From: Pararhizobium arenae
GTDB taxonomy: Bacteria; Pseudomonadota; Alphaproteobacteria; Rhizobiales; Rhizobiaceae
Reading direction: 5' to 3'
DNA: 64,000 nt
Assembly: GCF_001931685.1 (NCBI RefSeq)
Contig: NZ_MOOY01000001.1
Span: 496,001-560,000, forward strand
The notes under the pieces were generated by a model. That model was not told the origin of the DNA, did not search any database, and saw nothing but the letters and a program-made list of their open reading frames with translations. Both the position numbers and the translations under genes were made by a program. The first letter of the stretch is position 1. Each line of letters begins with the position of its first letter. Positions 18,189 through 26,627 of this stretch are shown piece after piece.

Positions 18189-19472
18189 ATGCTCGCGCCA
18201 GAACCGACGCCGAGCATTCAGATGGCAGACATATTCCTTTTCTTCTGTGAAGGGCTTCTCTATGTGGCCGTGATGGTGGCGCTGCTTCATTTGCGCCACT
18301 TGATCGGCCTTGGCGTCTTCGTGGCTGCGCTCGGCGTGCTGCATTTCATCGAGACCTATCTGGCCGCCGTCATTTACGTCCAGGTGCCCGTGGGCTTCAT
18401 CTCGCCCGGCTCGGTCGTGCTTTTCTCCGGCAAGCTCATGATGATCCTGCTTCTCTATGTGAAAGAGGACGCTGCAACCGTTCGCCAGCCCATCTACGGC
18501 CTGCTTGCGGGCAACTTCCTGACTGTGGCGTTCGGTTTGTTGTTGCAACAGCATGTTGGCCTGATGACCGCCGGACACCGCGCCGCTGATTTTGCGTTCA
18601 TCGATGAAATCGGCTGGCTGATGATTTGGGGGACGCTTCTCCTTTACCTGGACTCGATCCTGATCATCCTGATGTATGAGAAGATCGGCCGGTATCTGCG
18701 TGGCGCGCCCGGCATCCGTTTCTTCATTTGTGGCGCAACCGTGCTGACATTTGATCAGGCTGGCTTCTATCTGGCCCTCTATCTGATGAACGGCGCTCCG
18801 GCGGCGGTCTTCTGGGGCGGCTGGATTGCGAAGATGGTGGCGGCGCTGTTCTACGCGGTAACCCTGGGTGGCTACCTGCATTTTCTCCGCTTCGCGCCGG
18901 TCAACGATCCGGACCGCAAGCTCGGCGACATCTTCAATACACTCACCTTCCGAGAACGTTATGAGGACCTGCTTTCACGCTCGGGACGCGATACGTTGAC
19001 GGGTGTGCTTGACCGAAGCCGCTTCGAACTCATGGCGCCGCGCCTGGTACGCAACGCGATCACATCCGGCAACAACGTCAGCCTGATGATGATCGATGCC
19101 GATCACTTCAAGAACATCAACGACCGCTTCGGTCATTTGGAGGGCGATCAGGTTCTGAAGTCGATTGCCAGCGCGCTCAGTCTCGGACTGCGCCAGACGG
19201 ATCACCTGTTCCGCTATGGCGGGGAGGAGTTCGTCGTCGTCTGCGAAGGGCTCGATCCGATCCATGCGACCTCGCGCGCAAACGATATCCTGCAGTTGGT
19301 AACAGGCAGCGTGCTCACCCCGGACCACATGCCGGTGACCATCAGCATCGGCGTCGCTGGAACGCCGGGGGATGGCGAGACCGTAAACGCGTTGCTGTCC
19401 GCCGCGGACGAGCGCCTTTACCGCGCCAAGAAACAGGGCCGCAACTGCGTGGTCGGGACGGTCGGTCCCTGA
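18189..19472 (+). CDS. Membrane-bound diguanylate cyclase (GGDEF protein)
   Basis: 427-residue inner-membrane enzyme that makes cyclic di-GMP from GTP. Six to seven hydrophobic helices occupy residues 10-240, forming an uncharacterised sensory region. The GGDEF domain begins at RDTLTGVLDRSRFE; the active-site signature is YGGEEFVVV, an active variant. An RxxD inhibitory site is not clear before it. Start is ambiguous: ATG 18189 (used), ATG 18222 (gives MADIFLFF directly before the first helix) and TTG 18180; none has a good ribosome-binding site. Confidence 0.85.
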   Translation: MLAPEPTPSIQMADIFLFFCEGLLYVAVMVALLHLRHLIGLGVFVAALGVLHFIETYLAAVIYVQVPVGFISPGSVVLFSGKLMMILLLYVKEDAATVRQPIYGLLAGNFLTVAFGLLLQQHVGLMTAGHRAADFAFIDEIGWLMIWGTLLLYLDSILIILMYEKIGRYLRGAPGIRFFICGATVLTFDQAGFYLALYLMNGAPAAVFWGGWIAKMVAALFYAVTLGGYLHFLRFAPVNDPDRKLGDIFNTLTFRERYEDLLSRSGRDTLTGVLDRSRFELMAPRLVRNAITSGNNVSLMMIDADHFKNINDRFGHLEGDQVLKSIASALSLGLRQTDHLFRYGGEEFVVVCEGLDPIHATSRANDILQLVTGSVLTPDHMPVTISIGVAGTPGDGETVNALLSAADERLYRAKKQGRNCVVGTVGP

Positions 19473-19474
19473 AC

Positions 19475-19936
19475 CTATATCCCCACGTTCGGCCGGTCGA
19501 TGATTTCACGCAGGGAAAAGCTCGAGTTGATTTTCACCACATGCGGCAGGGCTGAGAGCCAGTCGCGGTGAATGCGCTCGTAATCTTCCAGATCCTTGGC
19601 GGCCACCCGGAGAATATAATCGTATTCGCCCGACATCAGGTAGCACACGAGAACGTTGGGGCAGAGTTTTACCGCAGCCTCGAATTCGGTCAGTGTTTTT
19701 GCGAACTGACCGGAAAGCGATATGTGGACGATCACCATGATGCGATAGTCGAGCGCCTTGTGTGATAGCCGCGCGTGATAGCCGCTAATCACGCCGTTTT
19801 TTTCAAGGATATCGACCCGCCGCGAACATGCGGATGCGGACAGGCCCACCCGCTCTGCCAGTTCGGCATTGGCGATGCGCCCGTTCTGCTGCAGAATCCT
19901 GAGTATCGCAGCATCTATGGCATCCATTGCAGGCAT
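19475..19936 (-). CDS. aldR: Lrp/AsnC-family regulator, AldR type
   Basis: 153-residue DNA-binding regulator with an N-terminal helix-turn-helix (AELAERVGLSASACSRRVDI, about residues 25-45) and a C-terminal RAM/AsnC ligand domain (MSGEYDYILRVAAKDLEDYE). Start at 19936 is chosen because AAGGA lies eight bases upstream; ATG 19954 would add six residues. It is divergent from alanine dehydrogenase, the arrangement described for aldR-aldA in Rhizobium leguminosarum, where AldR activates aldA in response to alanine or carboxylic acids. The symbol rests on that synteny. Confidence 0.85.
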   Translation of the reverse strand: MPAMDAIDAAILRILQQNGRIANAELAERVGLSASACSRRVDILEKNGVISGYHARLSHKALDYRIMVIVHISLSGQFAKTLTEFEAAVKLCPNVLVCYLMSGEYDYILRVAAKDLEDYERIHRDWLSALPHVVKINSSFSLREIIDRPNVGI

Positions 19937-20077
19937 TCGAATATCCTTCGACATATGACAGTGATTTCCAGGTTTTCTTCGAAAGACTATCGCCGACGAC
20001 CCGCATTTTGCAAGGACATGCCGCCCCATTCCTGATTGGCTGGAGTCAGCAAAAACCAACGAGGAGAGGAGCGCTTG

Positions 20078-21196
20078 ATGCGTGTCGGTTGTCCGAAGGA
20101 AATCAAAAACCATGAATACCGCGTGGGTCTGACGCCCGGAGCGGTGAGGGAATATGTGGCGCACGGCCACGAGGTTCATATCGAAACCAAGGCAGGCGCC
20201 GGTATCGGCGCAGAAGATGATGCCTACCGCGCGGCCGGTGCGAAAATCGTTGGTACGGCGCGCGAAATTTTCGAAAAATGCGACATGGTCGTCAAGGTCA
20301 AGGAGCCGCAACCGGGCGAGTGGGTGCAGCTTCGGGACGGGCAGATACTCTACACCTACCTGCATCTCGCGCCGGATCCGGAACAGACCAAGGGGCTGCT
20401 CCAGTCCGGCGTCACCGCGATCGCCTATGAAACCGTCACGGACGAACGGGGCGGGCTGCCGCTGCTGGCGCCGATGTCGGAGGTCGCAGGCCGCCTTGCG
20501 ATACAGGCCGGGGCCACGGCCTTGCAAAAGGCCAACGGAGGCCGCGGCATTCTGCTTGGGGGCGTGCCCGGCGTCCTTCCGGCGAAGGTCGCCGTGATAG
20601 GCGGTGGCGTGGTGGGGCTCCATGCCGCACGCATGGCAGCTGGGCTCGGTGCGGATGTGACAATCCTTGACCGTTCCATCCCTCGTCTGCGCCAGCTGGA
20701 TGACATCTTTGGCGGGCGTGTTCACACCCGTTACTCGACAATCGAGGCGCTGGATGAAGAGGTGTTCACCGCCGATCTGGTTATCGGCGCGGTCCTGATA
20801 CCGGGTGCCGCCGCGCCCAAACTCGTCAGCCGCGAGATGCTATCGGGCATGAAAAAAGGCGCCGTGCTTGTGGACGTCGCCATCGATCAGGGCGGCTGTT
20901 TCGAGACCTCCCATGCGACGACGCATTCCGAGCCGACCTACGAAGTAGATGGTATCGTTCATTATTGCGTGGCCAATATGCCTGGCGCCGTTCCGATCAC
21001 CTCGACGCAGGCGCTGAACAATGCGACCTTGCAATATGGTTTGAAGCTCGCCGACCGAGGCGTGGCCGCGATCGCGGAAGACAAGCATTTGCGGGCCGGC
21101 CTCAACGTCCACAGGGGCCGCATCACCAATGCCGCTGTTGCCGAAGCGCTGGGATATGAAAACCACGCGCCGGAAGCCCTATTGAAAACGGCCTGA
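20078..21196 (+). CDS. ald: Alanine dehydrogenase
   Basis: 372-residue NAD-dependent enzyme interconverting L-alanine and pyruvate plus ammonia. It matches the family end to end: substrate lysine/arginine region [20 protein letters not shown] at the N-terminus, MVVKVKEPQ near 75, the Rossmann motif [20 protein letters not shown] near 174 and [14 protein letters not shown] near 300. GAGGAGAGGA immediately upstream fixes ATG 20078 and rules out an in-frame ATG at 20036. The Lrp-type regulator is divergently encoded. In rhizobia the enzyme balances alanine with pyruvate, including in bacteroids. Confidence 0.95.
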   Translation: MRVGCPKEIKNHEYRVGLTPGAVREYVAHGHEVHIETKAGAGIGAEDDAYRAAGAKIVGTAREIFEKCDMVVKVKEPQPGEWVQLRDGQILYTYLHLAPDPEQTKGLLQSGVTAIAYETVTDERGGLPLLAPMSEVAGRLAIQAGATALQKANGGRGILLGGVPGVLPAKVAVIGGGVVGLHAARMAAGLGADVTILDRSIPRLRQLDDIFGGRVHTRYSTIEALDEEVFTADLVIGAVLIPGAAAPKLVSREMLSGMKKGAVLVDVAIDQGGCFETSHATTHSEPTYEVDGIVHYCVANMPGAVPITSTQALNNATLQYGLKLADRGVAAIAEDKHLRAGLNVHRGRITNAAVAEALGYENHAPEALLKTA

Positions 21197-21203
21197 TGGA
21201 GCC

Positions 21204-21230
21204 GGAGTGAGCCCCTTGCGGGCTCACTCC
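21204..21230. terminator. Hairpin terminator between ald and the convergent DUF1203 gene
   Basis: Perfect 11-bp stem (GGAGTGAGCCC and complement) with a CTTGC loop, eight bases after the ald stop; it overlaps the stop codon of the convergent gene. No T run follows on either side, so efficiency is uncertain. Confidence 0.6.
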
Positions 21231-21688
21231 CTGTCTATACGGCATTGAAAACAATTGTTGCGCGCCGAGCGCACATGAACATAGGCGATGTCGGCACGCT
21301 TTAGGAGTTCGGTTGCGCGCTCCTCGATCTTGTCGACATCCGTTACCGCGCCGGTACCGTAGACGATGCGGTTTGCCTCGTCATATCCGCGCAGAAGATA
21401 ATCCCGGCTGGTTTTCAGTATGGGAGGGGGCGACGCCCCGTCATAGACTTCGCATTCTTCGGCATGCAGGAAGATCGGTCCTGTTTCGGCATAGGGCTGT
21501 ACCGCCGGAAAAGGCCTGTAGGCCAGGATCAGGTAGGGGTGGCCATCCTCTATGTTTCCAAGGCAATGCCTGCAAGGCATGCCCTGACCGTCGGAAACGT
21601 GCCGTTCTGGTGGCATGCCATAGGCGTCCAAACCGCCGCCACGAAGACGGGCGGCTTCATCGCTTGGAACGGGTGTATATCGCAGCAT
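21224..21688 (-). CDS. DUF1203 family protein
   Basis: 154-residue conserved cytoplasmic protein of unknown function, recognised as DUF1203 by the pattern C-R-H-C-L (CRHCLGNIEDGHPYLILAYRPF, near residue 39), GPIFLHAEEC and a C-terminal SARNNCFQCR. The paired cysteines could bind a metal, but no activity is known. An ATG at 21688 has GGAGGA immediately upstream. Confidence 0.8.
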   Translation of the reverse strand: MLRYTPVPSDEAARLRGGGLDAYGMPPERHVSDGQGMPCRHCLGNIEDGHPYLILAYRPFPAVQPYAETGPIFLHAEECEVYDGASPPPILKTSRDYLLRGYDEANRIVYGTGAVTDVDKIEERATELLKRADIAYVHVRSARNNCFQCRIDRE

Positions 21689-21757
21689 ATCGTCCTCCTT
21701 GCTCGGGAGGACAGGGATCGCATGGAGTATTCTCGCGCGACACCCGAAACTTGCCGG

Positions 21758-22318
21758 TTAGAAAAATGCGCTCACCTGAGACGCTTCAGCTTCCGTAAGC
21801 GGTTTCAATGTGGTTTCGCGTGTGGCCACAGGCGAAAAACCGAACCGCTGGTAAAGCTGAAGAGCCCGGGGATGGTCGAGGTCATTGGTGGACACCCGAA
21901 CGAGTTTCGGGTTCGAGCTCCAGGCGGCGTACAAAGCCTGCAGCAGAAACCATTTGCCGATTCCTAACCCAAGGGCATGTTCAAAGATACCGAAATGGCT
22001 GATTTCGACTGTGTCGTCGTCGATCTTCAAAAGTTCGAAGAAGCCGGCGGGGGCACCGTTCACGTAGAGAACCGTCACCGAGTTCCGGGGATCATGGAGC
22101 ACTGCAGAGAGCGCCTCGTCATCCATCCGCAACCGATCGACCCAGTGCCAGCGCCGCCCGACCTGAAGATACAGGAAGCGATAGAAGGCTGGCGGTATTA
22201 AGGGGACGCGCATTATGGCGGTCTGGATGTTGACCGGCACCGGCAGGCTCTGCTTGGGCGGTGCGGTCATCTCCAGTTCCGTGACACGGACTGGCAACTC
22301 CAAAGGCGATTCTGTCAT
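21758..22318 (-). CDS. GNAT-family N-acetyltransferase
   Basis: 186-residue acetyltransferase. The acetyl-CoA-binding motif A appears as HALGLGIGKWFLLQALYAAW (about residues 118-137), followed by motif B VRVSTNDLDHPRALQLYQRFGF. The substrate is unknown. ATG 22318 has AAGGA nine bases upstream and lies three bases beyond the 3-mercaptopyruvate sulfurtransferase stop, implying coupled expression with that gene. Confidence 0.85.
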   Translation of the reverse strand: MTESPLELPVRVTELEMTAPPKQSLPVPVNIQTAIMRVPLIPPAFYRFLYLQVGRRWHWVDRLRMDDEALSAVLHDPRNSVTVLYVNGAPAGFFELLKIDDDTVEISHFGIFEHALGLGIGKWFLLQALYAAWSSNPKLVRVSTNDLDHPRALQLYQRFGFSPVATRETTLKPLTEAEASQVSAFF

Positions 22319-22320
22319 GA

Positions 22321-23175
22321 TCAGTCCTTGCCTGTGATGACGGACGTATCCGCCCGGCTGCCCCATTCAGACCAGGAGCCATCGTAAAGCGTGTTGTCGG
22401 TATGACCGAGCGATTGCAACGATAGCATGATGATCGCTGCCGTTACCCCGGAGCCGCAAGTGGTCGTGACGGGTTTCTGAAGATCGATACCCGCGTTTTC
22501 GATGATGGTCTTGAGGTCATCCAGGGGCTTCAAGTGGCCGTTTTCGGAAAAAATGCTCGAAGGCAGGTTCTTTGCGCCCGGCATATGGCCCGACCGCATG
22601 CCGGCACGCGGTTCCGGCTCTTCCCCGGAAAACCGGCCGGCGCCGCGCGCGTCGGCAATCTGGCGCGAGCCGTCGTCAACGATGCCTTTCATGGCCTCAA
22701 ACGAGGTAACGGCGGTCGCATCGAAATCGGCGTGAAAAACGGCAGGTGCCGGCGTCGGTGTGTCCGTCGATAACGGCCGTCCCTGCGCCTTCCAGCCATC
22801 AAGGCCGCCGTCCAGCACGAAGACGTCTTTCACGCCGAAGGTTCGCAACAGCCACCAGACACGCGGGGCGCTGAAAATGCCGGGGCCGTCGTACACAACG
22901 ATCGTGTTGGTGTCGCTGATACCGAGTTTCCCGACGGCATCCGCAAACGCCTCCACCGAAGGGATCGTATGGGGCAAGCCGCTGTTAAGGTCGGCAATTA
23001 GGTCCTGATCGTAGAACACGGCGCCAGGAATGTGTCCCGCGGCGTATTCAGCCTTGGGGTCGCGCTTCTGCGCCGGGAGATACCATGAGGCATCGACAAC
23101 CCTGATTGCGGGGTCATTGAGGTGATCCTGCAGCCAGTCCGGGCTGACGACGAAACGGCTCTTTTCCTGCGGCAT
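22321..23175 (-). CDS. sseA: 3-mercaptopyruvate sulfurtransferase (two-domain rhodanese)
   Basis: 284-residue enzyme with two rhodanese domains. The C-terminal domain carries the catalytic cysteine in TTCGSGVTAA; the CGSGVTA loop is typical of mercaptopyruvate sulfurtransferases rather than thiosulfate rhodaneses (CRKGVTA). The N-terminal, catalytically silent domain covers residues 7-140 (VVDASWYLP...GLDGWKAQGRP). It transfers sulfur from 3-mercaptopyruvate to thiols or cyanide. It is preceded by a GGGAGAA ribosome site and lies next to alanyl-tRNA editing and cysteine synthase genes. Confidence 0.92.
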   Translation of the reverse strand: MPQEKSRFVVSPDWLQDHLNDPAIRVVDASWYLPAQKRDPKAEYAAGHIPGAVFYDQDLIADLNSGLPHTIPSVEAFADAVGKLGISDTNTIVVYDGPGIFSAPRVWWLLRTFGVKDVFVLDGGLDGWKAQGRPLSTDTPTPAPAVFHADFDATAVTSFEAMKGIVDDGSRQIADARGAGRFSGEEPEPRAGMRSGHMPGAKNLPSSIFSENGHLKPLDDLKTIIENAGIDLQKPVTTTCGSGVTAAIIMLSLQSLGHTDNTLYDGSWSEWGSRADTSVITGKD

Positions 23176-23186
23176 GTGTTTCTCCC

Positions 23187-23924
23187 TTACGGCGCTGCGG
23201 TTTCCGGTGCGCCGAAGCGGATGCGGAACCGCCGGTTTTCCTTACCCTTTTTCTCGATACGGGAGATGTGGATCTGCCCAACCTCCTGCGTTTCGGAGAC
23301 ATGCGTACCGCCGCAAGGCTGGCTGTCGATCGCGGCGTTTTCGCCGATACAGACGAGACTGACGCGCCCAAGCCCTATGGGCGGACGAACGTTTTTGGAT
23401 TTGACGATGCCCGGATTGGCGGCAAGCTCCTCGTCGGTGATCCATTGAACATAAACCGGGTGGTTCCCCTCGACCAGCGCCATGAGCTGCGCCGTCACGG
23501 CGTCACGATCGATGATCTCGCTCATGTCGAAATCGACACGGCTCTCCTCATCGCCGACGGCGGCACCGGTGATCGGATACTGGCAGACGACGGAAAGAAG
23601 ATGGCAGGCTGTGTGCATGCGCATCAGCCTGTAGCGGCGAGGCCAGTCGATGTGAATGACAAGCTTTTCGCCAACGAGCGGTTCCGGCTGATCCGGGGCA
23701 GGGACATGGATGATGACATCCTTGCTGTCGCCATGCCGGGTGGCCGCGATATCAACCCGAGTTCCGTCCGCGCGTTCGAAAAAACCGATATCGCCGGGCT
23801 GACCGCCGGAGGTGGCATAAAAGCACGTCTGGTCAAGGATGATGCCGCCATCCTCTCTGATCTCCGTGACAATGGCTTCGACCGTAGAAAGATAAAAGTC
23901 GTCACGGAACAGGGCGGTGGTCAT
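23187..23924 (-). CDS. Alanyl-tRNA editing protein, AlaX type
   Basis: 245-residue free-standing editing protein homologous to the AlaRS editing and C-terminal region; it hydrolyses Ser- or Gly-tRNAAla in trans. It has the second-half zinc ligands HTACH (near residue 104) and CGGTH (near 206). The N-terminal part (YLSTVEAIVTEI, DQTCFYATSGGQPGD) makes it an AlaX-M/L-like form. Start ATG 23924 lies three bases from the cysteine synthase stop, so the two are probably one operon. The link between a mistranslation guard against serine and cysteine/sulfur genes is noted under findings. Confidence 0.9.
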   Translation of the reverse strand: MTTALFRDDFYLSTVEAIVTEIREDGGIILDQTCFYATSGGQPGDIGFFERADGTRVDIAATRHGDSKDVIIHVPAPDQPEPLVGEKLVIHIDWPRRYRLMRMHTACHLLSVVCQYPITGAAVGDEESRVDFDMSEIIDRDAVTAQLMALVEGNHPVYVQWITDEELAANPGIVKSKNVRPPIGLGRVSLVCIGENAAIDSQPCGGTHVSETQEVGQIHISRIEKKGKENRRFRIRFGAPETAAP

Positions 23925-23926
23925 GC

Positions 23927-24967
23927 TTATCCTGCAGCTTCATAAGGGATGCTGATGTCCGATGTTTTCGTCATCCAGGCAGGAACAGGCAGGCCCTTCG
24001 ACTTCAGAAACGCCGGGTTGAACAGCTTTGATTGATAGCGGTTACCATAGTCGCACAGGATCGTCACGATGGTATGTCCGGGCCCCAGGTCTTTTGCCAG
24101 GCGAATTGCGCCGGCGATATTGATGCCGCTCGAACCGCCTACGCAAATGCCTTCGTTTTCAATGAGATCGAAGACCAGCTGGACGGCTTCTGAATCCGGG
24201 ATCTGGTAGGCGAAATCAGGGGTGAAACCGTCGAGATTGGCTGTGATTCGGCCTTGGCCGATGCCTTCGGTAATCGAGCTGCCTTCGGATTTCAGCTCGC
24301 CATGGGCATAGAAATTATAGAGGGCCGCACCGTCTGGATCGGCAATACCGATCTTGATGTTTTCATTTCTGCTCTTCAACCCCTTGGCGACGCCGGCAAG
24401 CGTGCCGCCGGAGCCGACGGCGCAGACGAAGCCATCGACCTTGCCGTCGGTGTCGCGCCAGATTTCGGGTGCGGTGGTTTCGATATGGGCGTCGCGATTG
24501 GCAACATTGTCAAACTGGTTGGCCCAGATGGCGCCGTTCGGCTCGGTCTTGGCGAGTTGCTCTGCGAGCCGGCCGGAGAGTTTTACGTAATTGTTGGGAT
24601 TCCGGTAAGGAACGGCCGGCACCTCGATCAGTTCGGCCCCGAGAAGACGAAGCGCGTCCTTCTTTTCCTGGCTCTGGGTTTCCGGGATCACGATGACGGT
24701 ACGGTAGCCCAGTGCCTGAGCGACGAGGGCAAGTCCGATCCCGGTATTGCCGGCCGTGCCCTCTACAATCACACCGCCAGGCTTGAGCGCGCCAGAGCGT
24801 TCCGCAGCGCGAATGATCGAAAGGGCAGCGCGGTCCTTGACCGACTGGCCGGGGTTGAGAAACTCTGCCTTGCCGAGAATGTTGCAGCCGGTCGCTTCCG
24901 AAGCCCCCTTGAGACGGATCAACGGCGTGTTGCCGATGGCTTCAATAACGGAGGGCAGGACGGACAT
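23927..24967 (-). CDS. cysK: Cysteine synthase (O-acetylserine sulfhydrylase family)
   Basis: 346-residue PLP enzyme that makes cysteine from O-acetylserine and sulfide. The PLP lysine lies in NPGQSVKDRAAL (near residue 44), the substrate loop is VEGTAGNTGIGLA (near 72; TSGNT in most CysK proteins) and the phosphate loop is GSGGTLAGV. TAGNT instead of TSGNT and the length above the usual 310-325 place it in a distinct clade also called CysK2 or cystathionine beta-synthase-like; specificity therefore needs care. ATG 24967 is preceded by GAAAGG. Confidence 0.85.
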   Translation of the reverse strand: MSVLPSVIEAIGNTPLIRLKGASEATGCNILGKAEFLNPGQSVKDRAALSIIRAAERSGALKPGGVIVEGTAGNTGIGLALVAQALGYRTVIVIPETQSQEKKDALRLLGAELIEVPAVPYRNPNNYVKLSGRLAEQLAKTEPNGAIWANQFDNVANRDAHIETTAPEIWRDTDGKVDGFVCAVGSGGTLAGVAKGLKSRNENIKIGIADPDGAALYNFYAHGELKSEGSSITEGIGQGRITANLDGFTPDFAYQIPDSEAVQLVFDLIENEGICVGGSSGINIAGAIRLAKDLGPGHTIVTILCDYGNRYQSKLFNPAFLKSKGLPVPAWMTKTSDISIPYEAAG

Positions 24968-25154
24968 GGAAAAACCTTTCAAAGGCGGGTATCGGCAGGG
25001 CGTGTTGAAAAGCAAAGATTGCGCCAGCGATCAGGTTGATCTGGCAACTCGCTTTTTCCGTTGGTTGACCAAATTTCGCAAGGAATAGTGTTTCAACGGA
25101 ACAGAAAGGCAGGCAAAAATTGCCCGCCATAGATCAAAAACGTATGAGTTGCTG

Positions 25155-26450
25155 TTACTTGGCTCCCTCATAGACGATCTGCCGAACGTCGATATTGCGT
25201 GCCCTGAAGCCTGCTTCACAGTAATGAAGGTAAAACTCCCAAAGGCGCTTGAAGCGGGTGTCGAAGCCAAGCGGCTCCACCTTCGACCAGACGCCAAGGA
25301 AGCGCTCGCGCCATTCGGCGAGTGTGCGCGCGTAATCGAGCCCGAAACCGAAATCGCCGCTCATCCTCAAGCCGACCTTTCGGCCAAGGTCGACCAGATG
25401 CTCTCTCGTCGGCAACATGCCACCGGGAAAGACGTACTTCTGGATGAAGTCCGGATTGGCGCGATATTCCTTATAGGCTTCCGGCTTGATGGTGATGATC
25501 TGCAAACCGGCTTTCCCGCCAGGTTTAAGACACCGCTGCAACTGCGAAAAATAGGTCGGCCAGTATTTTTCACCGACAGCTTCGAACATTTCGATCGAAA
25601 CGATCTTGTCATAGACGCCGGTTTCGTCGCGATAGTCCTGAAACTTGATCTCGACCTTGTCGGAAAGGCCGGCCTTCTGCATGCGCTCGCTCGCAAAGGC
25701 GAGCTGCTCGCGACTGATTGTAAGACCCGTCACCTTGCAGCCGATTTCGCCGGCAGCAAATTCGGCAAAGCCGCCCCAGCCGCACCCGATCTCAAGCACA
25801 TGGTCACTGGCGCGGATGCCGGCTGCTTCCGCCAAGGCCTTGTATTTGGCCCGCTGTGCGGACTGGAGATCGTTTGCTCCCGTCGAATAGAGCGCCGAAG
25901 AATAGGTCATCGTCGGATCAAGCCATTCCTTATAGAACGCGTTTCCGAGATCGTAGTGTGCAGAGATGTTGCGCTTTGAACCCTTCTTCGTGTTGGCGTT
26001 CATCCAGTGGCGCATTTTTTCGACAAGACGCAGAATGCCCCGCGCACCATTGGGAAATTTCTGGCCGATATGCGCGTTGACGAGAAAAAGCTCGAGGAAT
26101 GCGCCGACATTCGGGCTGTCCCAGTCGCCATCCATATAGCTTTCCGCCACCGCGATCGTGCCGCCCGTCAATGCCCGTTGCGGCAGGCGCCAGTTGTGCA
26201 GGGTTATCGCTGCTGCAGGGCCTTGGCTCTGTCCTTTCACGAGCACGGTTCTGCTGTCTGGAAAGGTAAGCTTCAGGGAGCCAGCCTGCAGATGGACAAG
26301 GCCACGAAGGATCATCTGCGCCTTTGCGGGAAAGTCTTTGATGACGCGGGAAATATTTTCACTCGAAAGGCGCACGATATCCTTGCATTCCGAGACATAG
26401 GTATCTGCTGTCAACATACGGTACATCCTCGGCAGTCGTTGCTCAGACAC
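25155..26450 (-). CDS. cfa: Cyclopropane-fatty-acyl-phospholipid synthase family methyltransferase
   Basis: 431-residue SAM-dependent enzyme that methylenates cis double bonds of membrane phospholipid acyl chains. The SAM-binding glycine motif VLEIGCGWGGFAEFA is near residue 215, followed by VTGLTISREQ, IVSIEMFEAVG and the C-terminal YIFPGG-like block FIQKYVFPGGMLPT. The GTG at 26450 has GAGG eight bases upstream and is used; ATG 26426 and ATG 26417 are alternatives. Monocistronic by spacing. Several cfa paralogues are usual in rhizobia, so which one this is cannot be said. Confidence 0.88.
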   Translation of the reverse strand: MSEQRLPRMYRMLTADTYVSECKDIVRLSSENISRVIKDFPAKAQMILRGLVHLQAGSLKLTFPDSRTVLVKGQSQGPAAAITLHNWRLPQRALTGGTIAVAESYMDGDWDSPNVGAFLELFLVNAHIGQKFPNGARGILRLVEKMRHWMNANTKKGSKRNISAHYDLGNAFYKEWLDPTMTYSSALYSTGANDLQSAQRAKYKALAEAAGIRASDHVLEIGCGWGGFAEFAAGEIGCKVTGLTISREQLAFASERMQKAGLSDKVEIKFQDYRDETGVYDKIVSIEMFEAVGEKYWPTYFSQLQRCLKPGGKAGLQIITIKPEAYKEYRANPDFIQKYVFPGGMLPTREHLVDLGRKVGLRMSGDFGFGLDYARTLAEWRERFLGVWSKVEPLGFDTRFKRLWEFYLHYCEAGFRARNIDVRQIVYEGAK

Positions 26451-26627
26451 AAAATAACCTCAATTGGCCGGCGCGCCAACCTTTGCCGCATAGTCCAGAT
26501 CACGATTTTTTGTTCTGTTTCAATATCCTGACTGAACGGCGGCGTCATTCCGCTCCGGCCTCGCAGGAGTCTAGGATTCGATAAACGGGATGCAAGTGGC
26601 AAGATGTGACCGCAATTTAAAGTGATA

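Noticed and set aside
19937-20725. N-terminal extension of the AldR frame into the ald gene
   Set aside because: The extra residues are antisense to ald; the Lrp family begins at the helix-turn-helix start used, where a good ribosome site exists.
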